NCBI GenBank assembly: GCA_013538855.1 | Contig: JABXJS010000182.1 | Coordinates: forward strand, 1-64,000 | Reading direction: 5' to 3' | From: Herpetosiphonaceae bacterium | Lineage (GTDB): Bacteria > Chloroflexota > Chloroflexia > Chloroflexales > Herpetosiphonaceae | DNA: 64,000 bases | In this document: positions 28,101 through 35,100 of the stretch, one piece after another | Layout: every line of letters begins with the position of its first letter | Position numbering within the stretch: position 1 is the stretch's first letter | Notes under the pieces: model-generated | Database searches by the model: none | What the model was told of the DNA's origin: nothing | What the model saw: the letters and a program-made list of their open reading frames with translations, nothing else | Position numbers and translations under genes: made by a program

Positions 28101-31100
28101 CGGGCCAGCTGTAGTCGATGTTGCCAACATTCAGCGGCGGCACCGGCGTGAACTCGAGCGCGTGGCAGGAGCCAGGCAGCCCAAGGATGGCGCAGAAGTT
28201 GTCGTCTGGCGGTGGAATGGTATCGTTGCCACCATCGCCGCCGCCGCCAGAGCCGCAGTCGCCGCTGGGGCACTGGCAGTTGTCCTCCTCGTCGACCTGC
28301 TCCCAGTCATTGGAGCCGCACGCGCCGCCGATGGAGACGGTGAACTCGTCGCTGTTGGCGGCCTCGAGCGGGTAGGGCTGCTTGGCAAAGGCGGTGTGCA
28401 GGCCGGGCATCAGCTGCGGGCTGGTGTAGGTGGCCAGCTTGTAGGTGCCCTCGGGGATGGCCTCCCACGTCCAGCGCCACTGGTAGCCGGGGTCGCTGCT
28501 GGCCGTCACGCTGCCGATCGGCTCAAAGACCTTTTGGGCCTGACAGTCGGGTCCGGTTTTCTTCTCGATCAGGCGCACCTCGAGGTTCTGCATCTGATCG
28601 ACGGCGATATCGTGGAACGGGTTATCGGCGGCGGGCTGGGTCAGCTTGAAGTAGCGCTGGGCCTTGCCCTTGTACTCGACCTTGCGATAGTACTTGGTGA
28701 TCGAGCCGCCGGTGCATGGCTCGGTATCGACTTTACACGTGACCTTCACATAGTCATCTTCGTAGCTGGTGGGGCCGCCCTTGGTGCACACATCGCCAGG
28801 AAAGCTGCCTGACGGCGGCGGATCGCTCTCGTTGGGCGGCGTATCGTTACAGTTGGGGTCGTTGGGGTCGGGCGCGAGCGTGATATCGACAAAGGCGCGA
28901 TCATCATCGCTGCCAAACTCGGTCTCTTTGTACTGGATGCTGTAGCGGAACGCATCGTTGCCAGGGCTACAGCCCTCGGCTGGCGGGCGGTACTCGATGG
29001 TGTCGTTGCCTGGCCCCATGCGCACCTCGCCGCGCGTCATATCGCTGTAGATTGTGCGCACCTCGACATCCGGCGCACCTGCTGGCAGCGCCTGGCGGTC
29101 GTTGTCGAGCACCGGCAGCGTGATCCAGTCGCCGCCGTAGGTGATCGTGCCAGTCTCAGGATAGGCGTCGTCGAGCGGATGCGGCGCGGACTGGATGGTC
29201 AGCGTGACATCGACCTGATCGTTGCCGGGAGCGGGGCTGTTGGGCTTGACCATGGCGACGAGCACATAGACCGTGCGCGTCTGGCCAGGATCGAGCTGCA
29301 GCGTATCGGTATACAGCATGCCCTCGCCGCCAAAGCAGGCCGCGTCGGGGTCCTCTTGGCCAATTGGCTCGCGATAGAAGGCCACGCGCAGCAGCTCGCG
29401 GTCATCGTAGGGGTTATGGCGCTCGTCGTTGATCTCAAGCTGCACCAGGCGCGCGATATCCTCGTCGTTGCTGAGCGTGGTGGTGAACAGGGCGGTGCTG
29501 TACTGCTGCAGCGGGCTATTCATCACCTTGGTGTATGTGCCAGCGGTGAGCACATACGTGGTCTCCAGCGAGTGCAGCGTGTAGTCGCCGATGCCCAGCG
29601 AGGTGGAGAAGGGCACGGTGTTCACATAGCTGCCGCCAGCCCGATCATTATTGATGGTGACCTTGGTCTTGTTGGTTGGCGCGCCAAGCGGCTGGCAGGT
29701 GCCGAACGCGAAGGGCGCGTCGTTGCTGTCGAGCTTAGACTGGTGCTCGAAGGCGAGGTCGCGCATGGCCTCCCAGTAGAGCGTGTCCAGGTCCTTCTCG
29801 TCAAACAGATCGGGCAGGGCCTCGATGGCCTGATTGATGTTGTCGGTGGTGGGCGTAACCGCGCCGCCGTTGGAGCTGGCGCTGCTCAAGTGCTCCAGCA
29901 GCGTGCGCAGGCGCTCAAAGGTGGTGTCCTCGTCCTCGGTCGGCTCGCTGGCGCGCAGGACGTAGGCCCACACATCTTGGGCCTGATAGTTGAGATACTC
30001 GTCGACCAGGCGCTCCTGGGCGTTGCTCGCGCCGCCAGACTGCACCAAGGTGGGCTGGATGGAGCGGAAGGGGAACTCTGGCTCGCGCACCGTGAGCTTA
30101 TCAGGCGGCGTGGTCTCGCTGTAGTGGCGGAACCACTGCTCCTGGGCCAGCACGGCGGTGCCCTCGATGAAGAACTTCAGGTCGTGCGGCGTTGGCGCGG
30201 GCATGGTGTTCAAGTAGGCGTACTGGATCGCGTGGAACAGCTCGTGGGCGAAGGCGACGCGGCGAATCTTCGAGTCGATGGTCGTCGCGCCCTGCTTGAA
30301 GTAGACCGTGATGGTGCGGCTCTGCTGGTTGTAGGCCGCCAAATCCTTGGGCTGGCCGACGGTCGCCGACATCACGATGGTGTAGTAGGGCATCGTCGGC
30401 GGATAGGGCGCTGGCGGATAGACCGAGTTGGCGGGCACGCCGGTTGATGATGTCAGCGCTGGCGCACGGAAGCCCAGCTCCTGGTACCAGGCCATCGTGC
30501 TGCTGATCACATCGGCGTACTCGAACACCAGGCTTGGCGAGATCGGCACGTTGTTCTTGCTGACCAGCACAAAATTGGTGATCGGCCAGTGGCTCGGCTT
30601 CGGCGGGCTGCTGACGGTGGCGCGATTGGGCACAGGCGACGCAGCGGCGGTCGCTGCGGTCGCAGCGGCAGGCTGGAGATCAGCGGGCAGCGGCGGGCCG
30701 AAGCTGGCAGGCGCGGGCCGGGAGCCAGCAGGCGGCTCATTCGGCGTGCCATAGCCGGTCGGATAGTAGAGCATCAGATCTTTCTTAAACCACGGCGTCG
30801 TAAAGAAGCGCTTGAGCTTATCGGCATCGACGCCAAACAGCTTGAGCAGCGTCTTGATGGCCGCATTGCCCAGCGCCGCCGTCACCGCGTCGATCAGGCC
30901 GCCAGCGCCCCAGACCTCCACGCGGCCACCGACGCCATAGGTGCCGTAGCCGTAGGTCGGATTGCCGAGCGGATTGCTGTCGGTGCGCGTGCGCGGCGTG
31001 TCCGTGCGGTACTGAATGCCAAAGCAGGGGAAGTAGGTGCGCACATCAGCGCCCACCGTTAGCTCCGGCACCCAGTCGGGCAGCTTGATCTTCTTAGCGA

Positions 31101-34100
31101 TGCTCAGCCAGCGCTTGAACAGCCGCGTGTCGGGGATGCCAGCGCGCACTTGAATCGTGAAGATAAACGAGGCGTAGCCCTTGGCCTGGCCCTCCAGATT
31201 GATCGTCGTCTCGACCGATGGGTCAAGGCCGTCGGCCTGCGCTTGGCCGGAGCCAGTGCGCAGATCAAAGTTAAAGTTGGCCGTGATCTCCTTCTTGGCC
31301 TCAAACGTCACCTGGCCAGCGACCTCGACGCCGGCCACCGCCTGGAACTTCGGCGTCACATCGACGCCGAGCAAGGGGAAGGGCGGGAAGCGCAGCCGGA
31401 AGGCCGGCCCCTCGAACGAGGCCTCGACCGCGCCCTTGGCCTGGCCCTGCAAGATCGCCGACACCCGCGCCAGGGCCAGGAAGTCGCCGCTGCCGGTTAC
31501 ATTGAAGTCAACCTTGCTTGGCAGCCCAGCAAAGCCGCCAGCCTCGACGTGGAACAGCACGTGCAGCGAGATGTTGACGCGCGCCTCAAGGTAGAGCTTG
31601 GCCGCCGCATAGGCCGAGTAGGTGTTGGTGGCCTTGGGCGGCACACAGGCGAGGCCGCTCTCGTCGAGCGCCTTGCTCGCCGTGCCCATCGAGAAGCCCC
31701 ACTCCTTGGTGAAAACCTTGGTCAAATTGAGCGGAACATCGCCATCGGGGATCACAAAGTCGTCGAACTCGCCCTGCACTTGCTGTGCCGCCTCAGGCCG
31801 CAGCGGCACGCCGAGCGGGCCAACATTGCCGATGCGCAGCTGACCATCCTGCTCGATCGGCGTGTACAGGTCCTCGGCCGCATAGGTGCCCTCGAACTCG
31901 GCGCGGCGCAGCACATTGGTGATCGGCGTGGAGGTGTAGATGATCTCCAGGCCATTGCTGACCGGATTGGTCGCCACGATCTCGCCCTGAACGTAGGCGC
32001 TGGCAGCGGGAATCACGCGGCTGCCGGGCTGCAGCGGCGCGGAGAGCAGCGCGGGATCAACGACTGCGCGATAGTGCGGCTGAATCACATAGCCCTCGCC
32101 CTGGCTGGCGATCCAGGCTGAAATGGCCGCGGGCGAGCCAAGCGCCGCCAGCTCCGGCGGCAGCGCAAAGCTCACCGGCTCCTGCACGGCGGCATCGGGC
32201 ACCACCACGACGCCAGGCTGGAGCTCGACCGCCATCAGCGAGGAGGCGCTTGAGGTGACGGAGCCGCTGTGGGCCTTGAGCTGGATGTAGCCAACCTGGT
32301 TGCGCGTGGTCACCGTGAGCTGCGCATGGTCGTCGGGATTGATCTGATAGCGGAAAGAGTGGGCGGCATCCTGGGCCACCACGCTCCAGCTGATATCGTC
32401 GGGCAGCGGCAGCTCTTGGCCGATGACGTTGAAGGCACGCACCCGCAGCGTGCGGGTCTGGCCAACGGTGGTGAACAGCGCCGTCGCTGGGTCGATCTGC
32501 AGCGACGCCACCGACGACAGATCCTCGAAGATTGGCTCCAGCGTTGGCTTAGGCAGCACCACGAGATAGACCTGGCCTAGCGCCGTGTGCGTGTACGGAT
32601 CGGTGGCGCTGAACACAAGGCCGATGCTGCCGGTGAAGCCGACGGTTGGCGTGAAGTGCAGCGTCGAGCCAGCAAGATCGAGGCTGCCCTGGTTGGTGAT
32701 CGCCGCCGTGTTGCTCAGCGCAAAGGTCAGCACGTCGCCATCAGGGTCAAAGGTGATGCTGCTCAGATCGAGGCTGCCAGCGGAGTCGGCCTCGATGGTC
32801 AGCGTGGCGTCGCCGGCCAGCGGGGCGCGATTCGACCCGGAGCCGTAGCTATCGAGGATAGTCACGCTGATCTGGCCGTAGTTGGCGCTAGCCGCATCGG
32901 CCACCGTGTAGATGATGGTATCGCTGCCAGTGTAGCTGGTCGTCGGCGTGTACAGCAGGGTTGAGCCGACCACAGCGGCCAGGCCGTGCTCCGGCGCAAC
33001 GCCGACGGCATAGCCCAGGCTATCGCCATCAAGATCACGGCTGAGCGTCGCGAGGTCGAGGCTGAGCGGCGTATCGACCAGCGTGCTCAGCGCGCGGTTC
33101 TCGGCGATGGGCGTGTGATTTGCGCCCTGCACCGAGATGGCGAGCTGGCCGGAGCTAACCGCCCAGCCATCATCGACGCTGAAGGTCAGCGTGTCGTCGC
33201 CAAGATAGCCCTGCGCCGGTGTGTAGGTCAGCTGGGTGCCATCGAAGGCAGCTTGGCCGTGCGCAGGCGCGATGGTCAATGTGTAGGTCAGCGGATCGCT
33301 GTCGGCGTCGTGGGCCAGGCGCGCCAGGTCGATGCTGGCTGAGCTGTTGCGCTCGACGATCAGCAGACCATCGACAGCAACCGGCGCGCTGTTCGGCGGC
33401 GGCAGCACGCTGATCGTCGTCGCCACGCTGATCGGCAGGCCGGGGCCATCGGCGACGCTCAGGCGCGCGGTATAGTCGCCAGGATGGGCATAGATATGCG
33501 TAGTGCTGGTGGGGTTGGTCACAAACGTGCCATCGCCGAAGTCCAAGGTCGCGCTGAGCACATCGCCATCGACATCGCTGATGGTTGGTGCGAAGCTGAC
33601 GGTGAGCGGCAGGGTGCCCGAGATCGGCGCAGCGGTCAACGTGATCACCGGCGTGTCATTGACTGGCGTAATCGTAAGATCGACGGTGCCGGTCAGCAGC
33701 TGGCCCTGATCGCTGAGCGTATAGAAGAGCTCATCGCTGCCGTTGAAGTTGGCGCTTGGCGTGATCACCAGGCTGGAGGTGACAAACGTCGCCGTGGCGT
33801 AGGTGGGAGCAACCGCCAGGGCGAAGGCGTCGCTGGTCGGCGAGATTGCGCTAGTCTCAAATACAAACGCCGCGAGGTCGGCGGCGATCACCGTATCCTC
33901 GGGAGCGGTGAGACGGCAGGTCGGCAGATCGACCGCGCCGACAGCCGGGCGCGAGCGCGGTGCCGGGCGCGCGCCGCCACCTTTCAGCGTCAGCGGCAGG
34001 TACACCGCATAGCCGGTGGTGGTGTCCACTGGCGCGCACTGCACCTGCGTGACCACCGGATCGGGGGCGAATGCAGGTGCAGCGGGAGCGGCGGGGGCGG

Positions 34101-34371
34101 TGCTGGCGCTGCGCGGCGTGGTCACAGCAGGCGCAGCTGGCGCAGCGCCCCAGGTCTCCTGCGGCGTAGCTGGAATACTGTCGTTGTTGGCGCTGAGCAG
34201 CGCGGCAGGACTGGCGGCAGGTGCTGGCGCAGCAGGCGCGGCGGCAGCGCTGGCGGCCGTCAGCTCGTTGACGGGAATCACCAGCTGGCCGAGCAAAAAG
34301 AGCAGCAGGATGCCATGGAGCAAGCGAAGATACCTATTGCGACGGCGTGTCGAAACCTGCAACGAATTCAT
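16165..34371 (-). CDS. Giant secreted multidomain surface protein (6068 residues)
   Basis: The start follows GGGAGG and an N-terminal signal segment (about residues 18-45). An Ala/Pro-rich linker holds a YLP motif (AVYLPLTLKG, 122-131). Next come VCBS/cadherin-like and PKD modules (about 160-600; DFGDGTF in the PKD) and an Ig-like part. A metallopeptidase-like domain follows, with HELFH at 1376-1380 and FIEGTAVLAQE downstream. A cadherin-like module and a run of ten Gly (about 2095) lead into a von Willebrand type D domain opening with GDPHLATFDG (2133). From about 2445 to the end run some 37 units of about 95 residues with the carboxypeptidase-regulatory/CnaB-like pattern. They alternate between a form with two Cys (LCxxTTD..G.YxC) and a form without. 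The last unit meets the stop; no sorting signal or anchor helix is seen. Probably an adhesin or matrix protein. Confidence 0.88.
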   Translation of the reverse strand: MNSLQVSTRRRNRYLRLLHGILLLFLLGQLVIPVNELTAASAAAAPAAPAPAASPAALLSANNDSIPATPQETWGAAPAAPAVTTPRSASTAPAAPAAPAFAPDPVVTQVQCAPVDTTTGYAVYLPLTLKGGGARPAPRSRPAVGAVDLPTCRLTAPEDTVIAADLAAFVFETSAISPTSDAFALAVAPTYATATFVTSSLVITPSANFNGSDELFYTLSDQGQLLTGTVDLTITPVNDTPVITLTAAPISGTLPLTVSFAPTISDVDGDVLSATLDFGDGTFVTNPTSTTHIYAHPGDYTARLSVADGPGLPISVATTISVLPPPNSAPVAVDGLLIVERNSSASIDLARLAHDADSDPLTYTLTIAPAHGQAAFDGTQLTYTPAQGYLGDDTLTFSVDDGWAVSSGQLAISVQGANHTPIAENRALSTLVDTPLSLDLATLSRDLDGDSLGYAVGVAPEHGLAAVVGSTLLYTPTTSYTGSDTIIYTVADAASANYGQISVTILDSYGSGSNRAPLAGDATLTIEADSAGSLDLSSITFDPDGDVLTFALSNTAAITNQGSLDLAGSTLHFTPTVGFTGSIGLVFSATDPYTHTALGQVYLVVLPKPTLEPIFEDLSSVASLQIDPATALFTTVGQTRTLRVRAFNVIGQELPLPDDISWSVVAQDAAHSFRYQINPDDHAQLTVTTRNQVGYIQLKAHSGSVTSSASSLMAVELQPGVVVVPDAAVQEPVSFALPPELAALGSPAAISAWIASQGEGYVIQPHYRAVVDPALLSAPLQPGSRVIPAASAYVQGEIVATNPVSNGLEIIYTSTPITNVLRRAEFEGTYAAEDLYTPIEQDGQLRIGNVGPLGVPLRPEAAQQVQGEFDDFVIPDGDVPLNLTKVFTKEWGFSMGTASKALDESGLACVPPKATNTYSAYAAAKLYLEARVNISLHVLFHVEAGGFAGLPSKVDFNVTGSGDFLALARVSAILQGQAKGAVEASFEGPAFRLRFPPFPLLGVDVTPKFQAVAGVEVAGQVTFEAKKEITANFNFDLRTGSGQAQADGLDPSVETTINLEGQAKGYASFIFTIQVRAGIPDTRLFKRWLSIAKKIKLPDWVPELTVGADVRTYFPCFGIQYRTDTPRTRTDSNPLGNPTYGYGTYGVGGRVEVWGAGGLIDAVTAALGNAAIKTLLKLFGVDADKLKRFFTTPWFKKDLMLYYPTGYGTPNEPPAGSRPAPASFGPPLPADLQPAAATAATAAASPVPNRATVSSPPKPSHWPITNFVLVSKNNVPISPSLVFEYADVISSTMAWYQELGFRAPALTSSTGVPANSVYPPAPYPPTMPYYTIVMSATVGQPKDLAAYNQQSRTITVYFKQGATTIDSKIRRVAFAHELFHAIQYAYLNTMPAPTPHDLKFFIEGTAVLAQEQWFRHYSETTPPDKLTVREPEFPFRSIQPTLVQSGGASNAQERLVDEYLNYQAQDVWAYVLRASEPTEDEDTTFERLRTLLEHLSSASSNGGAVTPTTDNINQAIEALPDLFDEKDLDTLYWEAMRDLAFEHQSKLDSNDAPFAFGTCQPLGAPTNKTKVTINNDRAGGSYVNTVPFSTSLGIGDYTLHSLETTYVLTAGTYTKVMNSPLQQYSTALFTTTLSNDEDIARLVQLEINDERHNPYDDRELLRVAFYREPIGQEDPDAACFGGEGMLYTDTLQLDPGQTRTVYVLVAMVKPNSPAPGNDQVDVTLTIQSAPHPLDDAYPETGTITYGGDWITLPVLDNDRQALPAGAPDVEVRTIYSDMTRGEVRMGPGNDTIEYRPPAEGCSPGNDAFRYSIQYKETEFGSDDDRAFVDITLAPDPNDPNCNDTPPNESDPPPSGSFPGDVCTKGGPTSYEDDYVKVTCKVDTEPCTGGSITKYYRKVEYKGKAQRYFKLTQPAADNPFHDIAVDQMQNLEVRLIEKKTGPDCQAQKVFEPIGSVTASSDPGYQWRWTWEAIPEGTYKLATYTSPQLMPGLHTAFAKQPYPLEAANSDEFTVSIGGACGSNDWEQVDEEDNCQCPSGDCGSGGGGDGGNDTIPPPDDNFCAILGLPGSCHALEFTPVPPLNVGNIDYSWPAWPSGGGGGGGGGGWGFCVTCISLWPVLNAIVDFFRAVGQAFGDPHLATFDGYKHTSALLGEFTYTENITHPERLSVQVRQQRLPVDQTQQPRYPDWASFNTAAAVRAGSHTFELRMPLSPLPNAPLELLIDGQIADFAPGFYHMGDSVLQVERDNSMTVWAIDPNANPADNDPRDLVRIHVGTLSENLLVVGDQQEPIVSLNVSVELPGTGGYRGLLGTPDPSQTDFIDRDGNTYTTWSGFYEAWRVNTAADSYFTYAPGAGPQTFNIEQTATMPTAADLSGANGGTDYMQLATQLLSTQCNANVAAIEPAFITSIAFELASGRSTDNLLASGLCFDVHVAGAGAEPRQAVGFDLSGRVFLGNAPQVDVPGAKVVIRAQELGNKQLCATTTFAHGFYRCLMTDYPEDYASFSTLTLSYRVTGRGAPITTTAVIDVPQPGAITEHVENIAVTPNNVLHLTGNLIGPDELPLVNGLIRVTGPGLVSYRADENGHYDFYMPLPDGLVSGELHYEVADAGVRYYAKQLLPFDLFSNGIHEIEQDIVIEPDDSGNVQPPPDDTIVDQINQNSAKYLLFAGTVTNQLIPSGAANRGVKGAKVVIVSAGIKGGRCETTTNDLGRYVCTTEVLATEAFTAELTLSGVGAAQLVIDVQDGELPAPGSALAKMTDVAVSPTTLHLIGQVQEPDTTPVAGADVSVSSPPAGDGLVLTVNGRSSASGYYDFYLALPNNSDLGGNNRVTGLLKYQASYQTQGGVSRYNTELDLADLPGGGAAFGALTTVTRNLAFTGYTVAFTGRVRNSLVSGGWVPGANVVISSPAFGVCNATTDSLGYYACDSFVGDSTPFSATYQVSRRGIATATYPVDPSGVTLGGRYPVAQTLYVSPTTLLVSGVLSDTNGNPVAGARVGVWGAGDGGNTTTDSLGRYQLYMILDNGQTVGTLNFNVIYTVPAGTATASDSLPFSVPAGALTNLDKPLVIDLSAVGGDQANSSRVHFFGQVRNQNANGDPIANAQVVVSGTAASAAVGTICTATTDSQGLYSCNGVVETDNPLQAAFAVKVGGQTVGDPLLADYNLIRGTAFINEINRDIAIAPTTIKLHGHVTELTGSPLNGATFAVTSPAAGSATTDPQGDYEYYLPLPTSVVSGSVAYRISYRGVYTDGVQLFDSLPPGQLTELPPLNTQLPFTARTIIFKGAVQNLRSSLARQNIQVVVSNDAGQLCAATTDASGNYQCQVQLDSSTPFTATYAVMGFSTDDLGQPLTRTVTNLPIAGGTREYVKDMALSLTTVHVAGIIYDPQGQPKGGATVRVSGDFSGTATTDANGHYDVYTVVPAGRTSAQITVQASAPYQSAATSALVQLSERQLTNVTQNLTLVEVPGGPGSGNVRTIYLQGRVVSRQLAGRTLAVPAAQVVVTTPALATPCSVQTNSEGFYKCSFVVTNTNPLPVQISVSKRGQAQYETTITQFPALGDAATYTKDFEVTPTLLRFQGTIVAGDGAPLNNAQLSISGAVYGSTTTDASGDYDLPLFIDNGVSSGNLNYLVRFGQATLSLARTFSAVPNTVTTISEDITFSGRTFIFKGQVLNRLVPGMALGGQTVVISSPEVGPLCTTVSASNGNYQCQVTVATQSPFEARYTVSAAWGSETFSQDITTLPIIGGSLDYALQLNVAPTTVHFHGTLVAENADTSTTPMAGAQVVISGPGLVQSLTVQTNASGGYDGYGFLRAGVLSGTLQYAISYNRLAYRADRSFATITPAALNDKQEDFQLALRRVTFRGQVRNSLLPTQGMNGSIQLRAPDNTLLCSSGIYGQGDYTCSVDSVTTQAFSATYQISGDWGAASGTLNVPLGAVGAETLVTTNLTATPTMLLVTGRLRDSGNSPISGVNLTISGRGNLPGQYYGFSSMTPYLNLTTDATGWYTGNVVLRQSVLTGTLNYQIAYGSAYGSVSGPFTATVGQRTTVTKDITFTSRQINFSGAIINTLAPTMSLPYATTVISAAGIGQLCSMGHYNSYSCSVQVLNTEAFSVTYTFTSNWFSTVVTGTVAAGTNGSSTNVAQDINVTPTTLHLTGVVDDSAAPINNAYVSVSSSSLASGTSDATDSSGGYDMFVIARKGVTTLALNYTASYNSFSVNDRLPLAVTPNSLNAVSKDFTIALRRFNFSGTLTNTSAPSLTLPTGYYYYRVEIASPELGPLCQQSLYYTRNYSCGANVNTTDPFSLVYTISGDWGQTVITRTDVITSLPPLGSTTAVPVDLGIDPTVLHLKGQVTGGDGQPISNATVRLIDNSGDLSQLINSPQTTTDISGTYDFYAYVEGGVSVPRLSYRITLGSNTINQDFFTPVTLHTANVITRNFTLGRKFTFSGALQNTVVPTATVSGQQVRVSSPGLGELCSVNYASSSYSCSATIDVSSAFDVVYTVSGDWGATVITDTVATLPAPGGSGTVAKDLPFAPTMLRITGVISDGVNPIQGMNVSASSADISYNGPTSAQQPSAASGFYSLDVVLRANRTSGTFNLSLYNSNLSTSVNNVAYTALPGQLNSVTVPVGFAQRRYTFKGQVRNTIANLPMRYVAVKVESPGLGTLCTANTYYNSNGNYQCTYDTSSTTTFPLTYTASGDWGTYVFTSTLPSVAAAGANLDVTQNMSPTVTALRISGHLYNFDGTPATNRSVSLYSNRFSDANVDSSVNTDASGVYTITQMLDADVLTGSIDFSGYLYNNNFSGSFEDVTAFSVTPGVLNTLSYDIAYTSLVISGTLRNDQGDPLSGAYVSLSSSQFVNSFSDYTDSNGNYLIRAIVRRNVASGSIRFYFSYDSTAQEVDVPFSVTPHQPNTLLHDLTLERMYLAFHGDILNELIPASVADRTINGAGMHLTITAPGYGTLCDTSVSGSYWCSATISSTSSLDLVYTLTGPWAPVVVSKQLASLPGSGQNVDVGQDLSARPTTLHLTGSVLDDQGAPPSSASLYVRGAALLDSSSYISVDALGTYDAYVALKRDVSAGALEYEIDVNNVELNESVPFTAELNALTALSRDFTASERRVYFSGSLRNAFATQITVPSYRVVVQSPGLGTLCEYNTSGTSTSFSCSANVATTAAFDVEYVVSGTWGSETLVGSVAAGSVGSYTSVSRDLLVHPTTVQLIGHVVSAGGQPVAGANVNISGSALLNTLSQQVDSAGSYSLIGMLKADQSSTSLTYRVTLGSVAKELLLPVSAPPVSFQSVSHDLLYDVRQVTFSGQVRSSDPAFTTLPFAQVRVTTAAGQPLCTAAASYGSSYSCSAVITSTAALAVSYVVSGTWGVQTLAGSLPAGALGSSQTVAQELSVSPPAVRLVGTLKTNANQPLPTHRVFVDQPSVVASNSAWSDASGNYTTTVIMPADQLSGNLVAALNYGGRTITATIPYSTALGFTQVITRNWTISDRSLDVSGYVRHVLTDYNLGASSVTLRTLGGQTLCADDSISYGYFFCTAVTTQTSAFSVTYTVVADWGTAVFTDTLPAGEIGSSLDVYPTVYVSPTMLQLNGVVQDSAGIAVNDAYVTVNSPDFSSAFSDWWWTDSADGGEYYLTAIVKQGVTSGSLTYTLDVGRYGALTSTLSVPFSATANALTTITRPLTLDGRYVDFYGQLNHADFPDLYTGASRVTISDGPQTLCSDELYGSRYYECTAVINTAAAISVTYTISAEWGLQSRTLSLSDSLATGAGYVAFDRDLALTPPTLHITGTVRNAQGLPVYNASVYVEPEIAAYDYNPYTYSAADGTYDLAVILRASALNSTLKLRAYGGSVNGYYSNLDTTVFREYSASASGVTSLNIDVGGSNAARRINFSGALLHARLYDADVTWTSIQVSSPGLGILCDNSTSSSGSYYSCSAFVESTAALPLVYVVSGGWGSQTFFGEIPASADEISVDRDLIVDPTTLVFRGRITDVSGRPVSSARVELTGALLAYLNDSAPYAYSDSDGSYEVVAYVKEGQSSGAVSYTVSYNNQTTVVPASVSATPDSVTLISRDITINPQ

Positions 34372-35100
34372 AGTGCGCCTCCCACCGGATTGCTACCGCG
34401 TTCCACATTCAACATGAGCCTTCTACCGTTTTAGCCTGCATCCCCCCAGCCGAGGTGGCGGGTGGAATTGACCGAGAACTGCGAGAGCGCCAGCCAGCGT
34501 GCTGTGCCGCCGACGGCTCAAAAGCAGACCAGATAAACACTTTACATTTTTACAAGCACAGAAAACCATACGACCAGCATAGGTGCTGATTGTATAGTTA
34601 TTCTACGCCTTTCTATTGGCTTAAATGTGCTTGACATGCGCGTAAATCCTATTTATAATCAAGCTACATTTACAAAAATATTGTAAAGCCACACCGTCTA
34701 CAACAACTCCACACTGCCTCTGTGGATGTGCAGCGGACAAGGCCGAAAAGCTCACCTCCGAAGTCGCCAAGGATACCGAGTTGCAGCAGCCAAGAATGCC
34801 AAAGACCAACGCCGTGTGTTTAATTCAATAACCGATATGGGAGCGGTACAACACAGCATATGTGATCGCTCTTTATAGATTCTTAATGACCTTTAATCAC
34901 ACGCAGCAGCGCACGATTAGAGGTTGGTCAATGCGGCACTGTCGTGGCGCAGAGCGCTTGAGTCACATGCAGCTTGCTGCTGCGCTAGGCGCGCATACCT
35001 GCCGCCAAGCGCTATGGATTGGAAGCAGGCCACACGCACATCGTCGCCGTGCCACAGAGCACATAGTGATACAGCTCTCTAGTCAACGTCGGAGGTTGGT
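34372..35100. other. Intergenic region between the two large surface-protein genes
   Basis: This 729-bp gap is richer in AT than its surroundings, mainly at 34,530-34,690. It holds the Shine-Dalgarno site of the leftward gene, a consensus rightward promoter at 34631 and a leader of about 435 bases for the rightward gene. Short open frames here (for example 34862-35137) lack support. No known riboswitch was recognised. Confidence 0.7.
34631..34659 (+). promoter_or_regulatory. Perfect consensus sigma-70 promoter
   Basis: TTGACA (34631-34636), 17 bases, TATAAT (34654-34659): both boxes match the consensus fully. Transcription would start near 34666 and read toward the sialidase-like/lipase gene at 35101, leaving a leader of about 435 bases, or it may make a separate RNA. 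Confidence 0.8.

Noticed and set aside
20188-28812. Long open frames on the plus strand opposite the giant gene (for example 20188-21945, 24094-26514, 26572-28812)
   Set aside because: They mirror the codon bias of the repeat protein on the other strand, show no domains and have no ribosome binding sites. The minus-strand protein is clearly structured throughout.
34666-35100. Known riboswitch (c-di-GMP, cobalamin or similar) in the long leader
   Set aside because: Some short pieces looked suggestive (GGATACCGAGTTGC), but the conserved cores of these classes could not be laid out.
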